Positions 1 to 11,303 of a DNA stretch of 64,000 nt are shown piece by piece. The notes beneath the pieces are model-generated. The model ran no database searches. It was not told where the DNA came from and saw only the letters and a list, made by a program, of their open reading frames with translations. The stretch spans positions 682,001 through 746,000 of the forward strand of contig BCIX01000003.1 of NCBI GenBank assembly GCA_001600095.1. The letters run 5' to 3'. The translations under genes were made by a program, and so were the position numbers. Numbering within the stretch: the stretch's first letter is position 1; each line of letters opens with the position of its first letter. The DNA is from Bullera alba. Taxonomy: Eukaryota > Basidiomycota > Tremellomycetes > Tremellales > Bulleraceae.

Positions 1-170
1 ATGGTGAAGGCGGATCAGAGTCAATTACGATTTACGGCATCGGTGCTTCGTGTTCTCCACCAAGTCTTTGTGTTTCGTGTTCGCGATCTCTCCATTGATC
101 TCGCTTCCCAAACCCATTCATTCCTTGCTCAGCCACAGCCCGACTGGCTTACGGTCCATCACCTCGTATC

Positions 171-1582
171 ATGCCTCCCAGACAAGCTCGACCGCCCAGC
201 ACCGAGTCCCTCCTCCCGCCAATCCTGAACCTCCTGCAGCCACCCTCGCCGAATCCCTATTCCGCCCATCAGAAGGCTTTGACGACGACCGCGCGGTTGG
301 CAGCTTCTGGGCATCACTCTATAGCCATCGAGATATGTTTCGCCGTGTCTAGGGAGCTGCTCAAGCTCGGGGAGAGCGGCTCAGGGGTGGAAATTGGTGT
401 CAAGATGATTGGTTATATGAGTGATTCGGCCGTCAGAGTCGACGACAAGAGCAGAGGTGAGTCCAGCTAGCGTCCTTACCTGTAGTCGGTCAAGCTCACA
501 AAGAGATTTGATAGCGAATGTTACGCAGCTACTGGCCCTCACGCCCTCGGCTGGAGCTTGGAGGAAGAAGCTAGCGGATTCTGCGGTCAAATGGTCCTCA
601 ACGCACGGTGACTGCCCGACCGGAGACCCAAATCTCCACCAATACCTCGGGGAGATGTACTATAAAGGTGTGTACGAGTTCCTGTCAGATAGAGCAATCG
701 TGGCCACCAAAGGGCCTGTTGTTCAGGAGGCGGAGCTCAGGAGTTGACGACACGTCACAGACCGGCTCTTTGCGCCAGCAGAGCAGCACCTTCTCAATTC
801 AGGAAAGCGAGACGCAGCCAGTCTTCTCGCTGAGCTCATGTTCGAATGGTGAGCAGTGCATACATCCGCTGCCTGCGCCGAGGCTGACATCGGACCGTGT
901 GTAGGAGTGATAAGGGCGCCTTGGATCCGGGACCATACGCAGCACGCGGTGTACTTCCGTGAGTCAACGTTCTCACTCATTGTGTTGACTGCCACATGTA
1001 TGGTGAAGCCGACGTTGACATTGACCTTCCATCAGTTTCCTGGATCAGAAACCACCCAATATCTTAGCCGCCGGTGCCTTCCTGACTCGATTCCTGTCCC
1101 TTCTCCAAACCTCTGCATCCTCGCGGAATATCTTCCACTCGACGCTCCCTTCGCAAGACTCGGCCCTTTCTGAAATCCAAGTGACTTCTTCCTCGACTCT
1201 CAACTTCCTTCAACTCGCCCTAATCACGGCTCAGCGCGCACCAGCTGTCGGGGCTAGTGCCGTTCAGAGCAGAGGGATGGACGGGGGAATTGCTAGAGAA
1301 TGGGAGAGCCTGTGTGGGAGATACAGCAAGAGTAGCGGGACAAAGGGCGTGATCGGTCAGAGAGAAGTCCAAGAGGTGAGCGGCAGTCCGGGCGGTGCTA
1401 TACGGATCGATCAGTGCTAATGGTTGTGGAAGGTGTTGGGGCATATCGCCACAGAAGTCTTCCTCGTCCCGCAGCGAGGCGGTCAAGGCGGAGGTGATCT
1501 CCTGCAGAACCTCATGGGATCTCTGTTCGGCGGAGGAGGTGCCCAACCTGGAGCTGGACGGGGTGCTATCGGAGGCCGATAA
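171..1582 (+). CDS. GET4: GET4, tail-anchored protein targeting factor
   Basis: Six exons join in frame: 171-456, 515-667, 761-848, 905-958, 1036-1375 and 1433-1582, giving 356 residues. Family knowledge: Get4 with Get5 hands newly made tail-anchored membrane proteins from Sgt2 to Get3 in the cytosol. Seen: an all-helical N-terminal part, then the family signature around KWSSTHGDCPTGDPNLHQYL, followed by the A-E-Q-H-L-L and L-L-A-E-L-M-F-E-W helices expected of the Get4 alpha-solenoid. The C-terminus is glycine-rich (SLFGGGGAQPGAG), as in other fungal copies. The start was chosen because the exon 1 frame opens with MPPRQARPP and stays open; an earlier ATG at position 1 lies in another frame. 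All introns are GT-AG, 57-93 nt. Identity is fairly sure from motif order and length. Confidence 0.85.
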
Positions 1583-1872
1583 GGGACGCGAGCGAATCGA
1601 CGCCCTAGACCTTGACGACACACGGCCTCTATGATCAGAGACTTGGCATAATGCAACACCTGTGCATACTTCTGACACGATTTACTCTCACAAAGGCTAT
1701 ATCAACATGTTTGATCTGGTTTACTTTACTTGACAACGGAACTACTGAACAACGACTTTACAATTCGACTTGACTGACTCAACTGACTTTACACGACAAT
1801 GATGTGGGAAGGGGACCCGATGCTGATAGAGGAATAACCCATCTAATCCAGGCTGACCCGATCCGACCTCTT
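1583..1872. other. 3' region between convergent genes
   Basis: This 290-base spacer separates the ends of GET4 (+) and the small zinc-motif gene (-). It is A/T-richer than its flanks and holds only 3' untranslated sequence as far as I can see. Confidence 0.5.
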
Positions 1873-2730
1873 TTAGTAGAGGTTGGTTCCGGACTCTTTC
1901 TTGCCCTTGGCGGCCTTCTTGCCCTCCTTGTGGAGCTTGGTGATTTGTTTCTTCCATCCAACTAGACGCGACGACATCAGCATCGATGTACCAAGTGAGC
2001 AGGGGGTGGACTCACAGCAAGACTTGCAGCCGGTATTGGCGTGGGCTTTACACATGATCTGGTTGTCCTTGGAGCTTCGGTAATGGGGCGGCAGCTCGAT
2101 CGGTGCTCGTGGCGCGGGGTCGAGACTGTGAGTGAGGGTGAGCACTTGTTCCGCATGAAAGAGGCGAAGCGGAGAAAAGGGGCAGGGAGCAGTAGCAAGG
2201 GAACCCCGACTCACCCCATCATAGCGTCATTGTCTGAGACGGCGGGTTAGCAATCACACTCGCTCGGAGCTGCCTCTCTGGAGAAGCGAAGGTCAACTTA
2301 CCCTCTCGGCCATCAAACTCGCAGTTCTTGCAGACCTCGAGACCGTGTTCGCAGAAGAGAGCGTCGTTGATCTCGACTACAGGCGGTCAGTTCAGTCAGG
2401 GCACGTAAGGGTCGGAGTGACTCGAGAACTTGATCACACAGAGGAAACCGGGGGAAGAGCTATGCTGACGATCGATTGATTCCGGAAGAGGGAGGGAGTA
2501 TGGTGTGGAAATAGGTGGCAAGATGATACCTACTGGACTTGTCGGTGCTGCAGGACAGGCCGAGTCAGCGGCTGCCTCGAGTCAAACCAAGTAACGAGCT
2601 GGGAGAAGGGCGGGACCCGGAGATCCCATTGGCTATGACCCTCCGCGTTCTCACGGAGGTGGACAATGGAGGGGGGAATGTAAGGAGCCTATACTCACTC
2701 GGTTGGGGAGGTGGACAGTGCTGCTTGCAT
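1873..2730 (-). CDS. Small protein with duplicated Cys/His zinc motif
   Basis: Six exons on the minus strand join with consistent phase: 2699-2730, 2534-2547, 2302-2376, 2215-2233, 2016-2125 and 1873-1961, giving 112 residues. Two exons are only 14 and 19 nt. The protein carries two similar metal-binding motifs: CEHGLEVCKNC (C-x-H-x4-C-x2-C) near residue 25 and CKAHANTGCKSC (C-x2-H-x4-C-x2-C) near residue 73, then a lysine-rich tail (KLHKEGKKAAKGKKESG). Eight Cys/His ligands in two copies suggest two zinc ions or one composite site; that is inference. I do not recognise a named family. It could be a MYND-like or treble-clef variant acting in nucleic-acid or protein binding, but nothing shows this. 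A strong TATA box lies about 110 bases upstream of the start. Confidence 0.7.
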
Positions 2731-3147
2731 GGTGAGTCTGTTTGGGTTAAAGTGTTTCAATCGTCAATGACCTTGATAGTGATAGTGAATCCTGCAGTGT
2801 GAGGATGGGTGATAAGATGCATGCCACCCAGTCCTCGCTTTATATACCCCCAAGAGGACACACGTACCTACGTGCACTAGAGTCAGCAGACTAGTCAGCC
2901 GATCAACTACTGCAGGTCACAAGACACAACCACCGCAGCAGAGTGGACGTCGTGCTTCTTCTCATACCCGGTCCCCGCATTCACCCGGCTGGGGAAGATC
3001 CGGGGTCTCCGGGTTTACTTGGGAATTACCACTTTGAGCAAGTATGCATTGGGGGCGTGGCACCTGCTCTTCGTGGCAGTCGTCTCTGCTTCATCTATCT
3101 GACCACGTCTCTATATTGGCTACTTCTATGCTCCAACGTAGTGCGCA
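2731..3147. promoter_or_regulatory. Upstream region of zinc-motif gene with TATA box
   Basis: This spacer lies between the zinc-motif gene start and the UreG stop, both on the minus strand. At 2839-2846 the minus strand reads TATATAAA, a full-consensus TATA box about 110 bases upstream of the ATG. Most other promoters here lack an obvious TATA box. The rest shows nothing coding. Confidence 0.5.
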
Positions 3148-4470
3148 CTACGCCTTGCCCTTTCCTCGGGACTTGTTGGCAGCGCCGCTGGCCTTCCAAG
3201 CGCCGACGATGGAATCGATGACTTCCTTCACACCGTCGTTGTTCCGCACAGAGGTGAAAAGCGTTGGTCCGCTATCCCTCATTTTGGCAGCATCGCGACG
3301 CATAACATCGAGCGAGGCGCCGACGTAAGGTGCTAGGTCGATCTAGGGGCAAGCTCAGCATTCCACACCTCCACTCAAGCGCCTGTACCAAGATCCACGG
3401 GGTTCCCGGCTCAGGAGGCAGGCGGACACACCTTGTTGACGATCAGGAGGTCAGACTGAGAGATACCAGGTCCACCTTTACGAGGGATCTTATCACCGCC
3501 AGAGACGTCGATCACGTAGATGATATAATCGGCGAGTTCTCGCGAATAGTTGGCTACGAGGGGAGATGGTCAGCGCAAGCTTCTTGCTGGCTCCTCGCGG
3601 GTCTGGAACCCACCGGCCAAGTTGTCACCACCCGACTCGACAAAGAGCATCTCCGTATCGAACACCGCTTGAAGTTCCTCCAGGGCTCCCAAGTTCGCAC
3701 TGATGTCCTCCCGGATAGCAGCGTGGGGACAGCCTCCGGTCTCGATGGCCCGGATTCGTTCTTTGGGCAGAGCCTCGTTTCGGATTAGGAACTCTTGGTC
3801 TTCTCGCGTGAAGATGTCGTTAGTGACGGCGGCTAAAGTGCTGGTCAGCTCATTGGCCCCGTAGGCTTCATTTTAGATTGTTCCAAGTCCGGGAGTACGG
3901 GAGTACGTGTACTCACCAATGTTGCACTCGTCCCTTAAGGCTCGACACAGAGCTAGCAACAAGGCAGTCTTTCCAGAACCGACGGGTCTAGACAATGTGT
4001 GAGCTTCAGGCGCCTGCTACACGCCGTCGAGCTCACCCTCCGATACCGATGGTGTAAGCTCTCTCCTGCCAGTTCCTATCTGAGAAATCGGGCATATCCC
4101 TCTCTGCGAACTTGCCTAAACCCGCGAATCAGCTCTGCGAGCGCTTCCCCATCACCCGTTCCGCTCCATGGTATCAAGCTCATCTACTCCTAGCGTGAGG
4201 ACGAAGAGCCTCCTCCTCTAAGAGCACTACTCGTGGACTGGTAGGAAGTGAAGTAATCCCGAGCATATCGGTCTTACTACCATTCCAGGCTCATGACTCA
4301 CCCGCATTTTCCAGATGTTCATGGGTATGACCATGCTCATTCACGGCCTCATCTCCATGTCCGTGGTCGTGGGCGTGTAGGGATGCTCCCCCGTCATGCG
4401 AGTGTAGAGCCTCGCCTTGGGCCGTAGTCCCGGACAACCGGTCTTCGAATTGACACACCGGGGCGGTCAT
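3148..4470 (-). CDS. URE7: Urease accessory GTPase UreG (Ure7-like)
   Basis: Six exons (4302-4470, 4037-4115, 3917-3987, 3614-3832, 3432-3553, 3148-3342) join in phase to 284 residues. UreG is the SIMIBI GTPase that delivers nickel to apo-urease with UreD and UreF in the cytosol. Seen: the P-loop GPVGSGKT just past residue 80, the G-domain run [13 protein letters not shown], the nickel-binding C-P-H motif in [32 protein letters not shown], and the base-recognition motif [12 protein letters not shown]. Residues 20-56 form an unusual extension with about nine histidines ([22 protein letters not shown]). Such an extension is known from fungal and plant UreG, where it can bind nickel and replace a separate UreE. 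Identity is very sure. Confidence 0.95.
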
Positions 4471-4864
4471 CTTGCGCTCTAATTTCTTCGTCTCGTGTAG
4501 TTTCGAACGAGTGCCACAGCAGTTTTGACAAAGCGGGGATTCAGTCGCTTTAAGTTGGGTGAGGGTGTTGAGTGTCTTGACTACAGTCGAGGTGATGTTG
4601 ACGAATGGTAAACGACGGATAAGATTGCAGCAGAGTTCGGAATCCGGATCTCGGGAATTTGATATTTGCCTCCGAGCCGGCCTCATCTCCTGGTGCTCCT
4701 TGGCTCCTTGGTGGCATCGTGATTGTTGCGTCTGCTCGCGATCATATAGGCTATGATCGCTTGTGTGCGAAAAGGGGCTGGACAGTGTGATACATGTACA
4801 CCGCAATAACACGCTCAGTGGCGGGCAAGAACCCCTAAGAGCCGGACTGATACTCGACCACGAC
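4471..4864. other. Spacer between YCG1 3' end and UreG start
   Basis: Both flanking genes lie on the minus strand, so this 394-base spacer should hold the YCG1 terminator and UreG promoter. No TATA-like or other clear element was found. Open frames crossing it look like chance. Confidence 0.4.
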
Positions 4865-7800
4865 TCATGCCTCCTCCTCTTCGTCCTCCTCGTCCACATT
4901 CTCTATCCTCCTCCCTCCGGCACCTTTGACAGCCTTCCCGCTCTTCTTCGGTCTCTCCTCTTCGGAAACATCGTCCGCCAGTGGATCCTCCCCATCGGAG
5001 ATGATCGTCGTGTCGTCGCTATTGTCAGACAGGACCTCGCTTGGTCTTCGACTACCCCTTCTTCCGATCCTGGAGCCGGCTTCACTGGCTCCATCCACGT
5101 CTCTGTCCTCACTACGACTTGTCAGTCCCGAGGAATGGGTGCACTGCCTTGGGGATGCGAAGACTCACATGTCGTCGACATAGGCAATGAGGTGCTGTAC
5201 CTCCTCCCTCTCATCGTCTCGGAATGCCTCATGGTCAAAGCCCTCCAAAACCCCGGCGTACTTTTTCAACACGACCGCGTCAAACTTGTTCAGCGCATTG
5301 CGCGAGACGGCATCGGACAAAGGGCATTTCTGACCATATTCAGCAGGTAGAATCGGTAATGAGGACAGGAGAGGACTCACTGAGCGTATACTTTCAATCA
5401 GATACGAGGTCGCTTTGATCGTCCAATCCTGCACATCCTCACTTTCGGGAAGGTTCAACTTGCCCAAGAAAGAGACCAGGGCTTTCCTGATATCCTCTGC
5501 GACCACAACGTCTCAGCACAACACGTTGATCCTCAGGCGGTGTTTGGCACTCACTCTCGGACTCGGACAGGGTCGCTTTCAGAATCTCGACCGCCAGGTC
5601 CAAGTGCAGACCGACGTCCGGCTTGACTCCTTCTCTCTCGCTACAACGAGTCAGCCCCCGGTGCTTGAGGCTAGCAGTCGAAGGAGCCACTCACACAGCT
5701 TTCTCGGGGTCGAGCCAGTCCACCATCATCAGACCCATGGTGGATAAGGCCAACATGTCCTCTTCTCCCTCAAACTCCTCCGCCAATTGCGACAACATCG
5801 TAAATGTGTCCGAGAAGATCTGCACATATGTCAATACGGCCACCCGGGTCCATTCCACCTGATCTCGGGACTCACGGTGAGGAGCTTGCGCTGGTTGGTG
5901 GGTGAGGAGTAGCAGTACACTGGGAGGAAGTAGGTCAAGCATTGTCGCAATGCCTGATTGTCCGCTGTCTCGGGAGAGAAGTAGAGCAAGACTAGGGATT
6001 GGAGTACCTGTCTCTGCCATCAGTCTCTGTCTTAGGGATATTGGGTATCGTGAGGGACCCACGCTATCGTCCGAGATCATACCCGCCAACATGAGCTTAG
6101 CTACGCCTTCACATGCCACCGCTTGGACTTCAGGGCTGTCCTGTCCTAAAGCATGTCGTACGAGTTCGACCACTTTCTCCTCCTTCACCAAGTCGCCTTA
6201 GCATCGAAGTCTCTCAACGAGCAGCTCAGGCCACTCACCGCCATGGTCTTTGACACTAGTTCGGGAATGTCTTGTACCATAAGTAGGTCGAAGATGATCT
6301 GCACGACCTTCACTTTGAGCTCGTCATCCGCCGCATTTAGCTGTTGTATGAATAGGCCAAATGAGTTTGCTGCCATTTTCTACCGAGCCCGAAGAGTCAA
6401 TCAGCCCATTAGGTATGTGTGGGATCTTGGCGCTTGGCTCACCGTGTCGATCATACAGCAAAGGCCGAGGCAGACTAGGCCTTGGTCCCGAAGTGCCGGT
6501 TCCTCCTTGTTCCTCACTGCGGGAATGATCAGGTCGGGTAACAGCCCGTGGAACACAGAGTTGTCCTGTAGCGACTATAAACAGATCAGCGCGGTCATGG
6601 GTTTACTGACCAGCAACATAGACTCACAGTGTTGACCCTCTCGAGCAGACTGATGCAGATCATCAAACATCGTAGATCCACCAAGGCGGCTTTCATCCTC
6701 ACTTCCGGGTCGTCATCATCGGCTCTAGGCGTTGTCATTCGTTTGGGCCCTGGTGTTCCCATACTCGAGGCTTGGCTGTCCATCACCTATTGCCCAAATG
6801 TAAGCACCATTCAGATACGTGACTGTCGAAACAACCTACCTCCTCCTCGCCCTCGCCTTCTCCTTCTCGCAATTCGACGACCACATCAACAATAACCCTG
6901 ATCAGATCGCGCTCGCCAGTGGAGATCTTGCTCAAAACGTCCATGCACCGGGGTATCAAAGACTCCGGCAGGTTCGCTTGCGATATCATCTCCCCTAAAA
7001 GGACATCGATCAGCCAGTGATCACCTCAAGCATGCAGCGCGGGGTACAGGAGACCACTTACTGGTCAATTGGAACATCTTTCGCCTGCCCGTCTCGTCGG
7101 CATAATCGAGATGAACGGCCAATTTGAGCAGCTCCCCGACGATAAACGCCTTCTCCTGCACGTCTCCACTCTCCGCATCCTGTCCCTCCTCGTTGGCTGC
7201 CCCGACAAGCTTGTTGTACTCGTCTTGCGTCTTGTACGCGAGGGCCGTGACAACCGGCATGCTCTCTTCGAAGCGAGCTTCATCCTATGTCTCATTCAGA
7301 TTTCTCTCTCGCCTTGATAGCGGCTAGCACTTACTTTAATCGATCTGAGGTGTTCGCCATACACTCTGACCAGGAAGGCCTTTTCAGGTGTCAAATCTTG
7401 CCAGAAAGCATCTAGGCTAATCAGTATCCGCTCCTGCATCAAGCAGCTCGACTCGCGCACCGGTGAGTTCCAGTGTGTCTAGCGTTTCCGGGCGGGTGAC
7501 GAAAATCGATAATAGAGCCTCCTCGGCAACTTGACTCGTCATGACGTCGAATCGCGAGACGAGCTACACACCCATCAGTCCTGCCCGGATCAGGAGGTCT
7601 TGTGCATGCTCACCTTGACCAAATCGTCTTCAGTCTGGTCTAGCCATCCACCAAGCATACCCGCTGCAGCCTTCCTGACGCTGGCTTCCCGATCCCCAAG
7701 ACCGTTCTGGACCACCAACTCGCGTTGGGCTATTGTCAACATCCGACTATCAGGCAATGCTTGGGCTGAGAGCGATCCCTGGAACACCGTCTTTCGCAAA

Positions 7801-8756
7801 ACGGGATCGGTATCGCGTGTTCTAGCCAGGATATGGGGAAGCGTTGCCGGCGTCCTGGGTAGATTGTAAAGCGCAGCTCGGCGGACCTCCCTAATAGGAT
7901 ACTTAGCAGTGCTTCGCTGGGGCGGGTACGGAGGACGCTCTGACTCACGCCGCTGGGTCGTATCGCAGTAGATCTAGCAGTACCTCACTTAGAGGTTCCT
8001 GACCCGCTTCCAGATCATCCTCGTCTTCTCCACTTTGCAACTTGGCCAATCCGAGTGCGGCTTGTACCCTAACAGCGGCCTCTTTGTCTCTCGATCGATC
8101 AAGGAGACACTTCCTCAAGAGGACATACATGTCGTCGCTATACCTGTCAGAGGGATTGCAACCAAGTGGGTGTACTCACTCGATCTCGCCGAGGCCATTG
8201 ATCATGGAGACCGTCAAGAGGGTGACTCTAAACCTGACATTCTTGTCCTTTGCCTCCATCCCTGACAGCAGGTGTTTGAGGAGTTTGGAGATGAATCTTG
8301 ACGAAGGGGTATCGACGTCTTCTTCCCCTTCAGCCTTTCCAGCGGCGTCTAAAGGACATCAGCGAAGTATTACAATGCCATAGATACTACTCCCAAAGAA
8401 GCAGCTTTGGGCTTCCAGCATAGATATTCCTCACCTTGTTCAGTAGCATAAGAGACATATGTCGCAATGAATTTGACCACTCTGTCCGCGATGCTGACAC
8501 CTTTCTTGATCGGCAGAACCCGGTTGACCATCTCCATGAAGAGCGTGTTGAACGCTTTCTCGCCTACCAACTTGGTCCCCTTGGGCGTCTTCTCCGTCAC
8601 CGTCGCACACGCCTCCTGAACCTTGCGCAGGGCGACGACATTCTTCCGATGGTTGGCTGTTGTATGTTGGACTTGCTCGAATATAGGGGGCAGAGCGGTG
8701 GGTAGCGTGTCGGTGAGGTATGACTGGGACATTGCCCTAGGTCGAGCGTTCACCAT
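4865..8756 (-). CDS. YCG1: Condensin HEAT-repeat subunit (Ycg1/CAP-G)
   Basis: At least fourteen exons on the minus strand, of roughly 1,000-1,100 residues in total. Condensin subunit 3 binds the kleisin Brn1 and DNA to compact mitotic chromosomes. Seen: an N-terminal HEAT segment (LPPIFEQVQHTTANHRKNVV, then FMEMVNRVLPIKKGVSIADR), repeated HEAT helices such as DKEAAVRVQAALGLAKLQSG and DREASVRKAAAGMLGGWLDQ, the Cnd3-type C-terminal block (LVRHALGQDSPEVQAVACEG, FSDTFTMLSQLAEEFEGEED), and a long acidic tail ending DEEDEEEEA. The start is the first ATG of the 8756 frame; an ATG eight codons later (MSQSYLTDT) is an equally good start. Introns are short, with donors like GTGAGT. It shares a promoter with NUF2. 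Exon borders within 5-8 kb are approximate. Confidence 0.88.
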
Positions 8757-9198
8757 TCTGCTTTGAGACCGGGCGTGTTTGTCGAAGCCAATAACTAGCT
8801 GATCCGGGTCGTGTGTTGTTCTAGTGCAGTGGGTATCAAGCTGTAGTCATGAGCACTGTATCGAAGCTGCAGTGGTGTATTCGAGTAAAGAGTATGTATC
8901 TTGAGCGCTTGAACATCAGCTGTATCCCTAGTCCTAGCTAGCTGCCAACATTTGTTGACACGAACGCGTCGCGTGTCCACGTGAGCTTATCCGCGCGCTT
9001 GTAGCCAGTCGCGTGGTAAATTGGTTCCGCTTCGCCCTCGAAGCCTTCAACGTTGTCAACAAATCAGTCACGCGAATTCGACATTGTTCACTTCCACCTA
9101 ATTTCTACACCTACTCATACACCGCCGACCGAGGCACCTCCTCCGGTGACCAGCTCAGAATACTATAGGACCAGAAGACACCGTGAACCTGGATCGCC
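8757..9198. promoter_or_regulatory. Divergent YCG1-NUF2 promoter with MCB and E-box
   Basis: The 442-base gap separates the divergent starts of the condensin and NUF2 genes. It contains ACGCGT at 8964-8969 within a run of overlapping CGCG dinucleotides, matching the MluI cell-cycle box bound by MBF at G1/S in yeasts. A CACGTG E-box palindrome follows at 8978-8983, and a TCACGCGA near 9069 resembles an SCB/MCB half site. No TATA box is evident. Co-regulation of two mitotic genes is inferred. Confidence 0.55.
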
Positions 9199-11303
9199 AT
9201 GTCGTACGGCGGAGTGATGGCCGTCAACAGGCCAAAAGCTGGGCAACAACAATTCCAACCGCCTCAATTCCCAATGATGTCCGTACTGGAGATCAACAAC
9301 ATTCTCGAGGCGCTAGGCATCATTGTAAAACCGGAGGATATCAGTAAACCGAACAGTGGGGGTGTTCATCAGATATGGTCTGCGTTGTTGGAGTGCTTGA
9401 TGGGTTATCACCAGGATTTCATCGAAGGACCCAAGACGTCGCTGTTGATGCAGATGGAGTACAAGGTGGGTCACGCGAGTATCATCAGTAGTGTCTTCTG
9501 TCACAAGAGTAATTCTAGAGTTGGAATGCCTGGGAACGATGTCCTTGGGATAGGAGTGGCACGAAAGGGTCGCATCGGGGACATAGACTAATGCCTTTCA
9601 CTTACCAGGACCTATACTCCGACGCTTTGTCCTTCACTATGTTCTACCAGCGCTGGTGAGTGCAGCATCGAACGAACATACCTCCTTGCTCTACTGATTT
9701 GGCATCAGCAAGGAGTTCCTGAGCGTATGCGGCATCACCAACTTCAGCATAGCGGACCTCACTCGCCCTGACCCCCAACGATTCAGATTGCAGCTTAGTG
9801 GCGTGATGAACTTTGCAAAGTTCAGGTATGTCAATCCTCTCCGCTACCCTAGAGTTGACCTTACTGATTACTCGACCAGGGAGGAACGAGCCGCGTTCCA
9901 AAGTACGCTTCAGTCCAAAGTGGAGAGACAGCGGGAAAAGTGAGAGAAGATCCTCGGACAACATCGAACATTGCTGATTCACTGGTGTCAGGTCACAGAA
10001 ACTGCGGGACCAGGTTGAGAAGGCTATAGTGGACATCGAGGAGATCAAGTGCGTCACGGGACTTCCCTTGGGCCCATGGCTACTCTGCTGACACTGCTCA
10101 GAGCCAAGCACGCGTTGGACCGCCCGTTAACAGAGGCCCAACGGCATAAGAACGAGGCGCTCCATGCGGAGCTAATACAACTCCGGTCGGATCAAGTCAA
10201 AGCTACGACCGAGCTGCAAGAGCTGAAGGAGGAGCGAGTGAGGTTGATGGAGCAGAATGTGAGTGATACAACTGGGAAATTGCATCTATCGCTGGCGACG
10301 AGAGATCACTTGCTGATCTGCCTGCAGGCGGCCAGGTCGGGTGATATCACCCATGCGACCAATTCGATAGGTCAAGCTCGGTCCAGATTGGTCCAATCGC
10401 CAGATAGGATCAAAAAGGAGATTTCGGAAATGTCGCATTCGGTCGCCCAAGAGCGGATCTCGCTTGCTCAGTTTCAGCAAAAGAGTCGCGAGCTGAATAA
10501 GCGGTTGGAAGTGATCAAAAGCCTAGAAGTGGATTTACGCGCTTTGATCGATGTGGAGAAGGGAGTGGACGAGATGAGGATGGCTTTGGAAAAGCGGAAG
10601 AGGAGCAAGACGGGTTTGGAGGGTGATCTGCAAGGAGCGGAGATTGAGACTGATAGTCTCGAGTCGAAGATCCAGGTCGGTCCCGACAGCACTTATTTGT
10701 GACCGGGAGCAGGTGCTAATATGTCCGTATAGCAACTCACGCGGCAGATCAAGAATGCAGAGGAGAAGACCAAAAGGCAGCAGGAGATGAAAGAGGAGAT
10801 GCATGAGAGGGCCAAGGCAAAGCTAGAGACGTTGAAGCAAGAGTGAGTGGGCGACGCCCTTCCGAACGTGGCCCCAAGCGATCGATTCGGAATTATAGTC
10901 TCCAGCCGACTGACCTTTGGCTATAGATACTCTGCTCGAGCGAAGGAACGCACGGGATGGCAAAAGGAGAAGGACAAGTTGCATGCTCAGCTGAAAGAGG
11001 TTGAAGCGGAGATCCAGGCTTTCACCCAAGAACACGAGGCAGAGATCAACACCCTCATGGACGAGTATATGCTCTTACGACAACAAGCCAGTAAGTACGA
11101 TCGAGACTTGCTCTAGTCGTTCCTCGGCGAGGAGCTAGAGAGTGCCAGGAACCGAGAAATGGCGCTGGGAACGGACACTGCAAGCGAGCAGGCTTTGTTA
11201 GTGAGGTACCGGTGGCTGATGTCCCGCAGCCGACTATATGGATCACGTCACGGCAAAGCTCGATCTGAAGCTTTCTCCGCAAGAACCGGCAAATCGAAGC
11301 TGA
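9199..11303 (+). CDS. NUF2: Kinetochore protein NUF2
   Basis: About ten exons: first 9199-9465, last 11230-11303 after an intron following ...LLRQQA. Nuf2 pairs with Ndc80 in the four-subunit Ndc80 complex that attaches kinetochores to microtubules. Seen: an N-terminal calponin-homology domain starting FPMMSVLEINNILEALGIIV and KPEDISKPNSGGVHQIW, typical for Nuf2, continuing through DLYSDALSFTMFYQRC and the FSIADLTRPDPQRFRLQLSG block. After residue ~150 the protein is continuous coiled coil (for example AKHALDRPLTEAQRHKNEAL, EVIKSLEVDLRALID). The end reads DYMDHVTAKLDLKLSPQEPA then stop, about the expected total length of 450-500 residues. The start is the first ATG after the promoter, and the frame agrees with the CH domain. 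Identity is sure; small internal exon borders are less so. Confidence 0.92.
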
